A program made the position numbers and the translations under genes. Shown in pieces: positions 1 to 11,500 of a stretch of 64,000 nucleotides of DNA; the stretch's first letter is position 1; every line of letters starts with the position of its first letter. The notes under the pieces are model-generated. The model was not told the origin of the DNA. It was given only the letters and a program-made list of their open reading frames with translations, and ran no database searches. This DNA is from Hermatobates lingyangjiaoensis (Eukaryota > Arthropoda > Insecta > Hemiptera > Hermatobatidae). The DNA lies in the NCBI GenBank assembly GCA_026182355.1, contig JAPFBL010000547.1, forward strand, positions 62,001 to 126,000, written 5' to 3'.

Positions 1-502
1 AGAGCTTTAAGGAAACAAATTTTTGGTGGAATACTGACTTCTCATAGCAAATTAAGTAGATTAAGAGCAAAAGTAGTTATTATACCTAAAAAATGATAAG
101 CTAACTGATAAGGATTTAATGCCCAACTCATAACCCGATTTGAGAAAGTATTCAGGCAACACTGTTCATGGCAGATTGCAGTTTAGTATAACAGCCAGTA
201 AGGCTACTTTCTTAGGTTTAATGTTAGGATAAAAACTTTTATGAACTGTTTAACTTCTTTGTGTTATCATCATAATAGTTTGCAATTTCTTAGCCACTGC
301 CCTCTCTTGCAGAAAGTAAGAAAAATTCGGCCGTAAAAATTCTCTAGATTTTTGCCAAGATTACGATATTTGATATGATTGAATTTTGCACAAAGAAACG
401 TATGCTTGCTGGTGTTATTTTTCTTGGAGGGTTCGTACCGATAATTTATGTGAAAATGTTGTAGGCTTATTTTGAAACTCATGATTTTTGTTTTATCTTC
501 AG

Positions 503-3500
503 ATTAACTTTAATAGTTCTGATATTCGAAAGTCGCTGGGCATTTGAGTCCAGCAATTATACTCATCACACAAATTACAGCTTACTTGAAAAAAACGCCT
601 CCGGAGTTGATTATTGTTGGCTGAAAGAATCCTACTCCATTGTTAAAGAATGCCATCCTTGTTCTGGTTAGTCAACATTGAAGGATATTTCAATATCCTA
701 TTGAAATTTATATATATTCTATTCCTAGCTATAAATTTATGTTTAGCCTTTGATCACTTTGTTTATGTAGACACGAATACTTCGTGTGAAAATTTTGTGA
801 ATGATTTCTACATATATATCATATATATATATATATATATCAATGATCAAACCACAATAAGAAAATGGGAAAAATAAGACTAAGATCTTTCAACCGTAAC
901 AAGCTGTCTTCCTTAGAGTCAAAAACCCAACTGAAACACTAGATCAGAGTGTTTCCTGTCCAATCAATATGATGATTTTCATTTTTTATATGCAAGAATA
1001 AGGCTCTACTTTTTTCCTGTCTACTTATGTTGTATTGTTGTTCTTTTACACGTGTCTTTAATGATTTACCAGTTTGATCAATATAAATTTTATGGCAATT
1101 TTTTTTTGCACGGAATTTTATAAATACCAGCGGATTCCAATTCGCTGGGAGAGTGTGGTTTGATCATTGATTGTTATTTCACGTGTTTATGTGAAATCTT
1201 TTTATCATATATATCTGTATATTTGGGTGAGTTAAAGGTGATATATTTTAACTTCTAGTGGAAAGTTTTAAAAGAAAAGTTTTTCTTTTACTTTATAAAA
1301 AATGAGCCATAGTTATTGTAATTGGAATAATGTGTTCACAACTTATCACAGATCTGTTTCATTTAGCAAAATTAAGCATTACTCGAGAGTGATAACCGAA
1401 CATTCGAGATGCTTTTATTATTTATTAGTTTGTTTATAAGGGGCTTGGAAACTTATACAGTTTGATAGCTTTTAAATTGTTTGTGTCATTTTGATGAAAC
1501 TTTAATAAAATTAATATGTTAACTTTCATTATAGTTGAAGAAGTGTTTGACCTTTACTTGATGATTACAGTTTCATGCTTTCAGTCGTGTTCATATTGGT
1601 TTGGCAATGTCAAAACAATGACTTTTGTTTTAGCCTTTATTGAGTCTCTACACAAAATAGTAAAGTTGTAGAAAATAAGAATTTCTCAAGTAATTCTTAT
1701 TTTCTATAGTTTGGTGTGTAGAGCTAATCATTGTTTTAACCAGAGTATTATAATTTCAAAATCAATTTGCAATCACTCAGTGTAGCAATGTTTATTACAT
1801 TTTTTTTATTTTAATGTATGCCACAACAATGGAGAGAATTATAATCAACATGCTAATGGACAAGGAAGCACAAAATACACTAATAAAAATTTTATTTAAG
1901 TAGCCTGAATATTGAAAGTTTAAAATTTTGGCAAAAAATAATGTTTTAAAGAATGAAAGGTTCACCTTATAGTTTTTCTAGCTAAATATACTGGATAAAT
2001 TTCGATTTGATAAGCAAACTGTGTTTGATGTTTTAACTTTTCTACATTTTTATGTCATTGTTTTAGATTTTGAAATAGCAAGCAAAAGTAAAAAAGCTTG
2101 TATTGCAACTCACTTTAAAGAAGTAGTCAAGTGCAAGACCAGTGGAGTTGAAGCTGAAAGGAGGTAAAATTGTTTGTTTATTGTTGAGTTTTGTTTGATA
2201 AGGAGTGTAGTGCTTAAGAAAACCGGTCTGGTCATTGTGTAACAAATAGAACATATCTCTCATAAGCTACATATAACCCTACTTTATAGAATTAATATTT
2301 GTACCTTTTGTTTAAATCTTTAAACAATAATCTATATGCTATTATTTTTCCTTATTACCTATATTAGTAATAAGTTGATCCTAAGAAGCTTTAGCACCAA
2401 TGACTTTAGATCAGAGGTGGGCAAACTATGGCCTGTTTGTCTTTTCGATCTGGCCTGCTACTTCTTCAAGACTTATAACTCATAGGCGCGAGCTAAATGT
2501 TTACGTGCGTATTTTTTTCTGTTGTTTATCTTTTTGAATAGATGGAGAACTAAGAATACCTTAAAACGAGTTAATCGTGGTTTTGCATAATTGAAATGTA
2601 AACAAAAAAAGGAAGTTAAACTGTCGAAGAGATTTCCTAGCTATTTATACATGGTAAAAGTGGTGAAAGTATTGATTATAGAAATACTATAAAGTTAGTA
2701 TACCAACTGAGTAAATTGCACCTAGATTTAAGTTACCTATGATATCATGAGACAAAATGTGAAAACTGATTATTCCTCTTAAATGTGAAACAATATTATT
2801 CCTCTTACATCTCATATACGTCAATAAACAATTTAAACTGTTCCTTTATAAAATCAATTTTATCTCAGTGGATTCGCTCAAAAAATTTCTAAGTCAATGT
2901 AAACAATGAAAAAAAAATATAAAAAATTCGACAAGTATAGCAGGTGATCTCTTAGCCTAGGATAAACAAACAGTTTTTATAGCGTTATTGCTCTTTCCCA
3001 TTAGTAAAACTTCATGATTTTTTTTTTATGAATTGCTAATTTTTCGTTCCATTTTTGGTCAAATTGTCATTATTTTTTAATGAGCCGTTTAGCGTCAAAA
3101 AAACATTTTCTGAAAACAGAAATCGTACTGTAACGCCCCATTAGCGAATGTAATTTTGAAAAAAAATATCTCAACTCATTCTACACATAATATTCTATTT
3201 ATAGCCATAGTTTCATTCTTGTCCGTCAAACAGTATGGCTTGTATCGCTCTCACAAGGTTTGAGATTGAATTATAAGTCAAAATTTTTACATTTTATTGA
3301 AAAAAAAAATATTTCCTGTTGTTTTAAAATTCTGAATATATTTTTCGTTTGTTCAATTTGTAACCTCAAAGATAATGTCAAAATTTCAAAACTATCAGTT
3401 TATCAGGTTATTAGTTTAGGAGAAATAAATGTTTTAAAAAAAACGGTTTTTGGCAAAACAAGTGACTTTCCCATCTTGCATAATTCTTCCCAAACAATAG

Positions 3501-4689
3501 GGATCTTCGTCTTTATGGGGCCCAGTTTTGTGTAAAATATCAACTTGATCCATTAAAGATTCTGGACCGTAGCGTGGTAACAAGCAATGCTCACCCACCC
3601 ACCCACACACAGACATCATCGTAAAAACTTCATAAAACGACTTCTGGTTCATGAAAACTCATGTTCATGAAGACTCTCAAGGCCCTTGTCTAGATTCAAT
3701 ACAACGAGTGACTCGGAAAAGAGAATATTGTCACAAAGCACGATGAAAGTTAATTTTCCAAAGTAATATCACATTGGATATTGTATTAAAAAGATGTAAT
3801 ATTTAATAAAAACATTAATAATAAAGTACCATAAGTTGAACACTTATCCATGTATGAACTAGGGAAACTAGATTATTTATTTTTTTTTTTAAGCAGGAAA
3901 CATTTTTGTCACAGTTCGAAACTTTCACTATTCAACCCCCTTTAGTAATATTTGAGTTACTATGTTTTCTATTAATTGTCCCAACGAAGTTTTTAATTTT
4001 AATTAATTTCCTCTAGAATAACACCCAAAAAAAAATGCAAAATATTAATTAGTAAAAAAGAAAATATAAGTAATGTAAATTTCGCAATTTTCCCATTTAC
4101 AACTACCAATCAGCAAACATTTTAAAATTTATCCAATATATATTGTAAATATTAGTGTGTATATACTAATACTAAATTCTATAATATATATTTAACTAAA
4201 AAAATAGTTGTCAAGATAAAATACGACTTGTTTTGAAAAACTTGTATAATGTAATAAGTTAGTATTTTTAATATTAAAATCTTGGAAGAACGCTTAAGTT
4301 TAATTTGTCTGGGATTCTATAACTTGAGTTCATTTTGGTTAATATAGAAGAAGTTTAGTAAAAGCCTTGCTATAGTGCATATTCTGGGTAGACTTGTGAA
4401 TCGAAACTTACATGTATTTACATTTTAATCTTTTATTATCTTGTTTTAAGAATATTTCACTTGACAGTATATTGCCTACAATCTTTAATGTTACAAATAA
4501 TGGAAATAAACATTTTCTATTTTCAGTTGTGATCGAGTTCATTGGTTGGAAGAGAAGAAATTTTGGAAATTTGAAATAATTTCATTTTTATCTGCATTAA
4601 TTTCCACCTGTTGTGTTGTACTTAGACAGAAGATCTTAGATCATCGTTATTTAAGGAATTTACAGAGGAAGGTAGCAAATTCTGTATAA
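503..4689 (+). CDS. JTB: JTB (jumping translocation breakpoint) protein, 5' exon missing
   Basis: Three coding exons at 503-666, 2067-2163 and 4527-4689 join in phase (ag/gttagt, ttttag/gtaaaa, tttcag, then TAA). The product is a small type I membrane protein. A hydrophobic LTLIVLIF segment looks like the end of a signal peptide. It is followed by a Cys-containing ectodomain (DYCWLKE, KECHPCSDFEIA, KKACIATHFKEVVKCK, ERSCDRVHW), a KFWKFEII.. membrane helix and a basic tail (RQKILDHRYLRNLQRK). The order and spacing of CWL, ECxPC, SCxxxxWxExxxFWKFE and the tail match animal JTB, a protein linked to cell division and mitochondria. The first base at 503 completes a codon begun in an upstream exon. 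No convincing exon with an ATG was seen in 1-480, so it may lie outside the window. Intron 1 holds a PLE fragment; intron 2 holds a hAT-like end and a dispersed repeat. Confidence 0.87.
846..1205 (-). mobile_element. PLE 3' fragment with broken GIY-YIG nuclease
   Basis: The minus strand from about 1140 to 960 reads, with one frameshift, as a GIY-YIG nuclease of the Penelope type: GIYKIPCK, then CHKIYIDQTGKSLKTRVKE, then a LFLHIKNENHHIDW stretch. The 3' flank (960-846) is the same sequence that forms palindrome family A elsewhere in the window, and it ends in a (TA)n tract at 822-841. An inverted copy of the terminal 50 bp lies at 1151-1205. The fragment therefore links family A directly to a PLE 3' end. 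It sits in JTB intron 1. Confidence 0.75.
2413..2470 (+). mobile_element. hAT-like terminal sequence
   Basis: CAGAGGTGGGCAAACTATGG resembles the terminal inverted repeat of hAT transposons (CAGNGGTGGGCAA). No matching opposite end was found, so only one terminus can be claimed. Confidence 0.4.
2788..3680 (+). repeat. Dispersed repeat 'E', copy 1 (Helitron empty site)
   Basis: About 870 bp inside JTB intron 2 match, in reverse complement, 35125-35994 plus the sequence resuming at 37873. Shared landmarks are the TTATTCCTCTTACAT end, the ACTGTAACGCCCCATTAGCG block and the (CCCA)n run near 3593-3613. No coding capacity was recognised. The copy is uninterrupted at 2809/2810, where the other copy holds a Helitron. 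Confidence 0.8.
3681..4526. other. Rest of JTB intron 2, no feature seen
   Basis: AT-rich sequence with short A and T runs. No ORF, repeat partner or RNA-like structure was recognised. Confidence 0.5.
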
Positions 4690-5325
4690 GGTATGGTGGT
4701 TTTCTTAACATATATAATTAAAAGTGATGTTGTTTACGATGTGAGAATAAGAGAACTGTAAATGACATCAGTAATAGATACTGCAATTCCGATCATGTAG
4801 TCAGTAAATAATCTTTTAGTATTAATAAAAAATGTACTTAATTATATTGCATTGAAACTGTTCTAGTTATATATTGCGGATATGAACTATTACATATTTT
4901 ATTCCCGATTCGATTCAGCTGATCCATTTACTTCATATGACGATATTTTCTCTCAATATGGAGTCGTTAATATTTATTTAACAACTGTGGGACACTGCAA
5001 ATCTGCTTTATTAGAAAGCTTATTACATACCTAAACAGGTTATGAAAATATATTTTACTAAAATCATAGAAACACTATATTAATTGTATTGAGTTAAATA
5101 TTAGTTACCTAATTCTATTTGGAATTTAGGAATGTTAAATGTGACTAAGATAAGTTTTTAGATAGAGTTGTCAATACTTTGTTGCATTATGATGCTAAAT
5201 ATTTCGTTAATTCTTTTAATATGATTCATTCCTTGCTAAGTGTGGATTTTAGAAAAAAAAATATTTGTATATACGTAGTTATATTTAAAAAATTGATGAA
5301 TTTCTTGATGAAATTATTGCTTGAA
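4690..5325. other. JTB 3' flank, no further feature
   Basis: Apart from the AATAAA near 4824 the stretch is AT-rich and holds nothing I can assign. Confidence 0.5.
4824..4829 (+). terminator. Possible JTB polyadenylation signal
   Basis: AATAAA lies 135 bp after the JTB stop codon, the first canonical hexamer downstream. Supported by position only. Confidence 0.4.
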
Positions 5326-5340
5326 CTTTATATATATATA

Positions 5341-5905
5341 CAAAATAAAAGTTTATCAGGACTCGGTGAGTTCTTAAAATTCAAATTAAACTCTCATTAT
5401 CAACGTTTCGTTTTTTATTGAAAACCTTTTTAACAGACCTACAAAACAGAAGAAATATAGGAAATAATACATTATCAACGTTTCGTTTTTTATTGAAAAC
5501 CTTTTTAACAGACCTACAAAACAGAAGAAATATAGGAAATAATACAATCATTCAAAAACAAAACATATAAAAAAAGCGCAAAAGTTACAAATAAGGAAAT
5601 TCAATAACAATTTTGACAATAGGTTAATGATAGAACTTACAGAAGTATACGATTTTTGAAAGGGAAAAACTAACTATTAAATTAGAGATTATTTTACGCA
5701 GAAAACAGTTTGTAGATTTTAGAAACAAATGTCTAGTTTGAATGAGCAGGTGACACTGAGCTGAAAACAAGCAAGGCAACCAAATTTTTCCAGACAACCA
5801 AAAAGCAACCAAAACAATTTTACATTGCTCAACTGTGTTTAACTTAATATACACGAATAAATACTATTTATTTGACTGACAGAGTCCTGATAAACTTTTT
5901 TTGTT
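5341..5905. mobile_element. Inverted-ended PLE-type element with internal 74-bp tandem duplication
   Basis: The left end (AAAAGTTTATCAGGACTC, from about 5347) is repeated in reverse at 5881-5901. A 74-bp unit (5396-5469) is followed immediately by an apparently identical copy (5470-5543). Reading the minus strand, each unit contains CTGTTAAAAAGG..AACGAAACGTTGAT, a degenerate form of the hammerhead-like core seen in the PLE ends here. (TA)n tracts lie on both sides (5327-5340 and 5936-5952). Confidence 0.6.
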
Positions 5906-5926
5906 TCTACCTAACGGTCGATACTT

Positions 5927-7141
5927 TTGTTAACATATATATATATATATATCGAAGATAATTTTTACCTCCAAACTAGAGGTACTGCCATGGGAACAAA
6001 AATGGCACCGTCTTTTGCTAATCTCTTCATGGCCAAACTCGAACAAGACTTCCTAGCCTCCTACCCTGATCAACCCCTTCTCTATACTAGATACATCGAT
6101 GACATTTTCTTCATTTGGCCACACAGCAGAAACTCTCTAGACACTTTCATTTATGCTTTCCAAACTTCCTGCTCTACGCTTAATTTCACCCACTCTCTTT
6201 CATATCGTTCCTTGACCTTTTTAGATGTCAATGTATCAGTTAACGGCAAAACCTTTACTACTTCTGTTCACACCAAACCCACCAACGCTCAGCAATACCT
6301 CCACGTCAATAGCTGTCATCCTCCCCATGTAAAAAAGTCTCTACCTCGCTCCCTCTCTATCCGCATTAATCGCATTTGCAATAGCCTCCAACAACGACAG
6401 CTCCATGTCGACAAACTCAGAAAGAAGTTCATTGAACGGGGCTACTCTCCCAGGTTTGTTGACAGACGCCTGATACCTCCCACCACCAACTACCAACCCC
6501 AGCCTAAAACCCCAACTCCATCTCCTCTCCTCATCACTACATTCTTTCCAGGCGTCCACAAACTCAGGACAGCCATAAAAGAAATTTTTCATCTGCTCTC
6601 TTCTTCTTCCTCAACCTCGTCTGTCTTTCAACACATCCCCCGTCTCTCCTTCAAAAAGCCCCGCAACTTAGGCAACCTTTTCTCCCATAGAACTGACCAC
6701 ACCCCCAGGCTTGTAGGTGATCGCGGAGGTACTCAACGATGTGGCCGACCCCGCTGCCTCACCTGCCCTATCATTAACCCTGAACCTCTCTTCTCCAATC
6801 TCAGCAATAGTTTTCAAGTCCCCCCCAACACCTCGTGCACCAGCACTAACTGCGTCTATCGCTTGGAATGTGTCCAGTGCGGTGCTTTCTATGTTGGCCT
6901 TTCCTCCAACATGCTTAGCATCCGCATGACTGGACACAGAGATTCAGTCAGACGACGCAGCAACCTGCCTGTTGCTATCCACGCGAATAGCCATGGCCTT
7001 AATTTTAATGACTGCTTCACAGTACAAATTCTCAAAGTAGTTGCAAAAGATGAGAAAAGGTTAACTTTGAGAGCCTCTGAGGAGGCTCACATTTGGTTAC
7101 TTAATGCCCGCTCCCCACCTGGCCTCAATCTCAAACGTTAA
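5927..7141 (+). CDS. Penelope-like element ORF: RT C-terminal part + GIY-YIG nuclease
   Basis: An open 404-codon frame. Its first residues (YIYIYI) come from the (TA)n tract at 5936-5952, so the true 5' part is gone and the listed start is not biological. Residues 15-35 match the RT motif LQTRGTAMGTKMAPSFANLF, and YIDD at 56-59 is the RT catalytic site. A Cys motif CGRPRCLTC lies at 272-280. The end is a GIY-YIG-type nuclease (about 309-395) with VYRLEC, FYVG at 321-324 and SIRMTGHRD. This domain order is diagnostic of endonuclease-bearing PLEs. GC content is clearly higher than the surroundings and the frame is uninterrupted, which suggests a young copy. The Cys motif fits the Neptune/Nematis-like branch (inference). 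It lies between JTB and GSTCD. Confidence 0.93.
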   Translation: MLTYIYIYIEDNFYLQTRGTAMGTKMAPSFANLFMAKLEQDFLASYPDQPLLYTRYIDDIFFIWPHSRNSLDTFIYAFQTSCSTLNFTHSLSYRSLTFLDVNVSVNGKTFTTSVHTKPTNAQQYLHVNSCHPPHVKKSLPRSLSIRINRICNSLQQRQLHVDKLRKKFIERGYSPRFVDRRLIPPTTNYQPQPKTPTPSPLLITTFFPGVHKLRTAIKEIFHLLSSSSSTSSVFQHIPRLSFKKPRNLGNLFSHRTDHTPRLVGDRGGTQRCGRPRCLTCPIINPEPLFSNLSNSFQVPPNTSCTSTNCVYRLECVQCGAFYVGLSSNMLSIRMTGHRDSVRRRSNLPVAIHANSHGLNFNDCFTVQILKVVAKDEKRLTLRASEEAHIWLLNARSPPGLNLKR

Positions 7142-7532
7142 AGTTGTGTGGTTTTTTTTTTTTTTTTTAAATTTATTGCTATTTATATATATATTTTTTT
7201 TCCCTCACTCTCTTTCTCCTCTTCCTCTTCGCCACTTCTGTCCTCCTTTCTACCTTTTTCCGACTTATACGGTACGCGTGTTCGCTCGTGGTGGAATGGT
7301 GTCGTTCACGGGGGATTAGCCTGCAGCGCCTCGAGATACTACAACTGGTGACCGCCGCCTGGAGCCCCCAGTAGCCCTCTGCTTGTACGAGTGGACGCAC
7401 GTGCCTCTTCCTCTTCCCTTCTTCTTCCTTTCTTCTCCCTGACGACGAACTTCAGTTCGAAATATCGACCCAGTAAGTTTTCTCGCTTCTTCTATTTGTT
7501 GTCTTTTTTCATTTATATATATATATATATAT
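7142..7532 (+). mobile_element. 3' untranslated part of the PLE at 5927-7141
   Basis: Follows the PLE stop and ends in a (TA)n tract at 7513-7532. Near its end (7440-7468) is CTGACGA-C-GAAC-TTCA-GTTC-GAAA, a hammerhead-like core with a 4-bp stem II. The 7200-7260 stretch is pyrimidine-rich. Confidence 0.7.
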
Positions 7533-7750
7533 AGATTTCACATAAAGACGTGAAACAACAATCAACGATCAAACCACAATAAGAAATGGGAAAACAAGAC
7601 TTAAGATCTTTCAACCGTAACAAGCGGTCTTCGTCAGAGTCAAAAACCCAACTCGTTTCAGTTAAGTTTTTGACTCTGACGAAGACCGCTTGTTACGGTT
7701 GAAAGATCTTAGTCTTTTTTTCCCATTTCTTATTGTGGTTTGATTATTGA
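7533..7750. repeat. Palindromic element, family A copy 1
   Basis: Two arms of about 85 bp (7567-7651 and 7665-7750) are inverted copies of each other. Each carries CTGACGAAGACCGCTTGTTA followed by CGGTTGAAAGATCTTAGTC, and an outer end with TTATTGTGGTTTGAT. It lies between (TA)n tracts at 7513-7532 and 7749-7762. The arm equals the 3' end of the PLE fragment at 846-1205. Confidence 0.85.
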
Positions 7751-7762
7751 TATATATATATA

Positions 7763-8345
7763 ATAATTAAAGTGAACCACAGTCTCGGCATTGACGATTT
7801 TCAGACTGAGAGATTCGATTCTACGAAGTACGAGTAACTTCCTACTAACAGGATTTAACTGGAAAAGGAGCTGGCCAAGTGACATGTTAAAGAAAATCAA
7901 TGAGATAGTCAATAATATTAATAGATTTAATGGATTAATAAAGTATAATATAAATAGAAGATAAAAGGTAATAAAGAACAAGAAATAAAGCGTTATTTAT
8001 TTATTTTAATACCTTTTCTTGTTCTCCATTAATCTTTTGTCTTTCACTGATTTTAATCTTTATTAAATCTATTTATGCCTTTCAACCCTTTTATTCTAAT
8101 CTCTTTATTTTTTGTTTTTGATTAATATTTTATCTTCTATTTATATTAATCTATTAATACCATTGACTATCTGATTGATTTTTTTTAATATATCACTTGG
8201 CCAGTTCCTTTTCCAGTTGAATCCTGTTAACAGGAAGTTAGTTTGTAGAATCGAATATCTCAGTCTGAAGATCGTGAATGCCGAGACTGCGGTTCACTTT
8301 AATGATACATGTTTGAAAGAAGATCTGCTACCTATTTACAACAAT
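7763..8345. mobile_element. Palindromic element made of PLE 5' (N-terminal) coding ends
   Basis: Arms near 7770-7985 and 8110-8315 are inverted copies (AAAGTGAACCACAGTCTCGG and its reverse). The plus strand at 8225-8350 reads as the N-terminal part of a PLE ORF, with KIVNAETAVHF, NDTCLKEDLLPIYNNI and then stops; the minus strand at 7861-7745 reads KIVNAETVVHFNYYIYISI and runs into the (TA)n tract. It represents two PLE 5' ends back to back. Confidence 0.7.
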
Positions 8346-8522
8346 ATATAACTAATAAAATCGAATTTTTCTTTGATTTCTTTGAAATAAAGCTTTTGCT
8401 GGTTTTATTTGCTAGCTTAAGACAATGTTGAAGATGTATTCATTTCTCTTGAAGTAAATAGCATTTAAGTTATAATTACGGTTTAATGTTTAATTGGCAG
8501 GTTGACTTCACACCAGTCAGGC

Positions 8523-11500
8523 ATGAATGAAGTTTGGCTAAGCGCTCGCCAAGCCAATAATGGAATCTACCTTTCTGTGCCATCTGCCGTCTGCCTCGCA
8601 GTTATCAACTATATTGATCATCCCAGTTCACTTCAGGTAAGTCTAATATTTCAACTTATTTAATTAACTTACTTAATTAGCAGTTATACTAGCCTGTACT
8701 GTGTTCTGTGAGTTGTTGCCATTGCCCTGCCATCATTATGTCTAATTGTAATCATTGTATAGTTATTATTTCATTTCGTATTATTACCTTATACTATCGT
8801 GCTATTAGTATTGTTTAGTAGTATTATTACATCAGATTATCCTGATTATTATTATTATTGTAAGTTACATTATCGTAACTTAGTAACGATTATATTGCAC
8901 CAGCCAAGATTTTAATGCATGTAATGCCTCCGGGAGGATCATGTTGCTCTATAATAGTAATGGAAAAAAAAGTCCAATATAGTGTAATTAATTGAAGGAA
9001 AAACTTATCAAATGTTAATATATTCAAAGTAAATAGTAAACGTACTGAATGCATTAAAAAACCTTTTTTATTACTTGCAAAAGCATTGAAGAAGAATAAG
9101 AACTTTTACGAGGTTTATTAGATTATTTTATTTTTTACACAATTGAATTTAAAGACGTTCTAAGTGGATCTTTTAGCTGTGATTTTGATTCTAAGTCTTT
9201 AAATCTGTTTTTATTTCTTGTATAGTAAAAAGAATTGTAAAAGGAAATAAGTTATATCTTATAAACAAATATATTTCAGAAAGTATTTGGTTGAAATATC
9301 CCTAACTGTGGTACAACAACGTAACATTACAATGCCATGATAATGTGATATTTTTAAATGTTTATTCCATACTTACCTTTTTGTATTCAGTCTTTTAACT
9401 CATATTATTCAGAATTATGCATATATTTGCTTGCAAGGTTAAACGGTTAATGAGTTAATCTTGATAAGTAGAATTACCCTGCAGATCATCTCGTAAATAA
9501 TTAAAATCTGAAATCTCTCAATTATACTTGAATTTTAGATTACATCTTTTTGGAGAGTTAGTGTACAACTGAACTCTTGTGGCCCAATGACTATCTCTGC
9601 ATTTAATGAACATGAATATTACACATTATTAAGAAAAGAGTTATAAGTTAGATTTCAATTTTAGGAAGACAAATAAACAAATTTTGGTTGATATCTTTAG
9701 AAAAGTAATTAAGAGGGATTTTTTTTTTAAAAATAAGAACCCTTTTAGAATTATAGTAGCTGGGAACTGTATTCACTGACACAGGAACGCGAAGAGTATG
9801 TACAACTCTTGGTTTTTGCTAGAAGCGCAATTATGCTTGTTTGGGTTTGCCATAAGGCTTAAAAAGCCTTAAGTTCAAGTAATCTCTTACTTAAATGCCT
9901 TAAGTAGACTATCCAATTTGTCTCTTTGCAAATTGATGAAAGTGGTTTAAATACATTTGCAGATTAATAAAGTGTGTGGAGGAAAGATATAGTTCTTAAT
10001 AGTTACACAAGAAGTATACCATTAATCGTGATCTGGTGTTAAATATTGGTGGAATACAAAACAGACACCTAACTATTTTATCAAGGTTAAAAAAGTGATT
10101 TCTTTGAAATTATGAAAGAACCCTTAAATTTTTAGAACATGTGTTCTCTCTACCAAAAATGCTTATTAATGTGCCCAAAATCAATCCTTTAATTATTAAT
10201 GCTGTCTTTCCGGAGATTAACGGTCTCGAAGTTGATCTGTTTGTAACCAATGCCGTGAAAACTGTGTTATGCGATATACACTAACGTGTTTTTTTGTGAC
10301 TCTAGAAGATAAAGTGATCGATTATTGTATATAGACAGATTGGATTCAGGTCAGTACTCATAACTGGGATCTGACCTTTCACTCCGTAACTACCATTCAT
10401 TTTTTCCTGAATTTATTTTTAAAGTACCTGACTGTTGAGCGCTTCCACTCGGTGTAACATTAGACTTCCATTATACAGTTTTTAGTAAATCATCCACATT
10501 CAATAAAGTTGTTGTGGAATTAAAAGATAAACGTTCTATGAAGGTAGAATAGTAAATGAAAGTTCAGATATTAATTTTTAAAAAAATTGTTAAAATATGG
10601 TTTTGCCATATTATGGAAAGAATAATGCCATATTATTTCCTTAAAATATGCTTACTTATATTATCGTAAGAAATATAGGGTTACATATTTCAATGGTCAT
10701 TATATATTCTGGGACTGGTAGTGAAATGCACCTCAAAGTAAAACCTGATGAATATCATGTATTGCATTTAATTTAGAGTTCAATATAGACAAAGAAACAT
10801 AGATAAATGAAAAACACACCTAATGTCTCTAATTTTCGGGTTTAACCGTCATCAAAAAGATAAAGAGAGGGAAAGAGGCCAATAATGTTGCCGCATGCGT
10901 GCGCGGTCACAAAGAATAAGGTAGGCAAGAATCAATATAAAATTATGTATAGGATAGGGAAGAAGATGTGATAAATTAATAAAAAGTAAAAAACTATCTG
11001 GAAAGAATAATAATTCAGAAGAATCACAATAAAGACGTAATGCGATCGATGAAGGAAAACAATAGAAATAGAGGATCTGAGGCCTTTCACCTTATGTCGT
11101 CAGAATGCAAATAAAGTAAAAACAAAAAATGTTACATAAAATCTATGCTGCAGGAAGGTAACAATAAAGTTGGAAAGTGCAGCCTGATGAGAAAAAACAC
11201 CTAATAAAATTAAACAATCTAAGGTAAATAGTAAGAAAATAAACAAAACAATATTGAGAAAAAAGTGTATATGTTTATATACTTTCTAAATAATAATAAA
11301 TGATTGATGATAAAGTAATTTAATAATAAATACAAATCCAATGAAATAATTAAAGCATTGTATTTTATGCAATGCACAACGTGCATTGAGCAGCCAAATG
11401 TGGGCTTATTTTTTATTTCGATCAATACGTGGTTAGACGTGATATGTGGTGAATAGAAGTTCTGTTATGAGTCGTTCTGATGATAGTAGAACAGTAATGG

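Noticed and set aside
3434..3652. Open frame in dispersed repeat E as a transposase
   Set aside because: The frame is not preserved in the second copy (35132-35386 is changed by indels) and no motif is recognisable.
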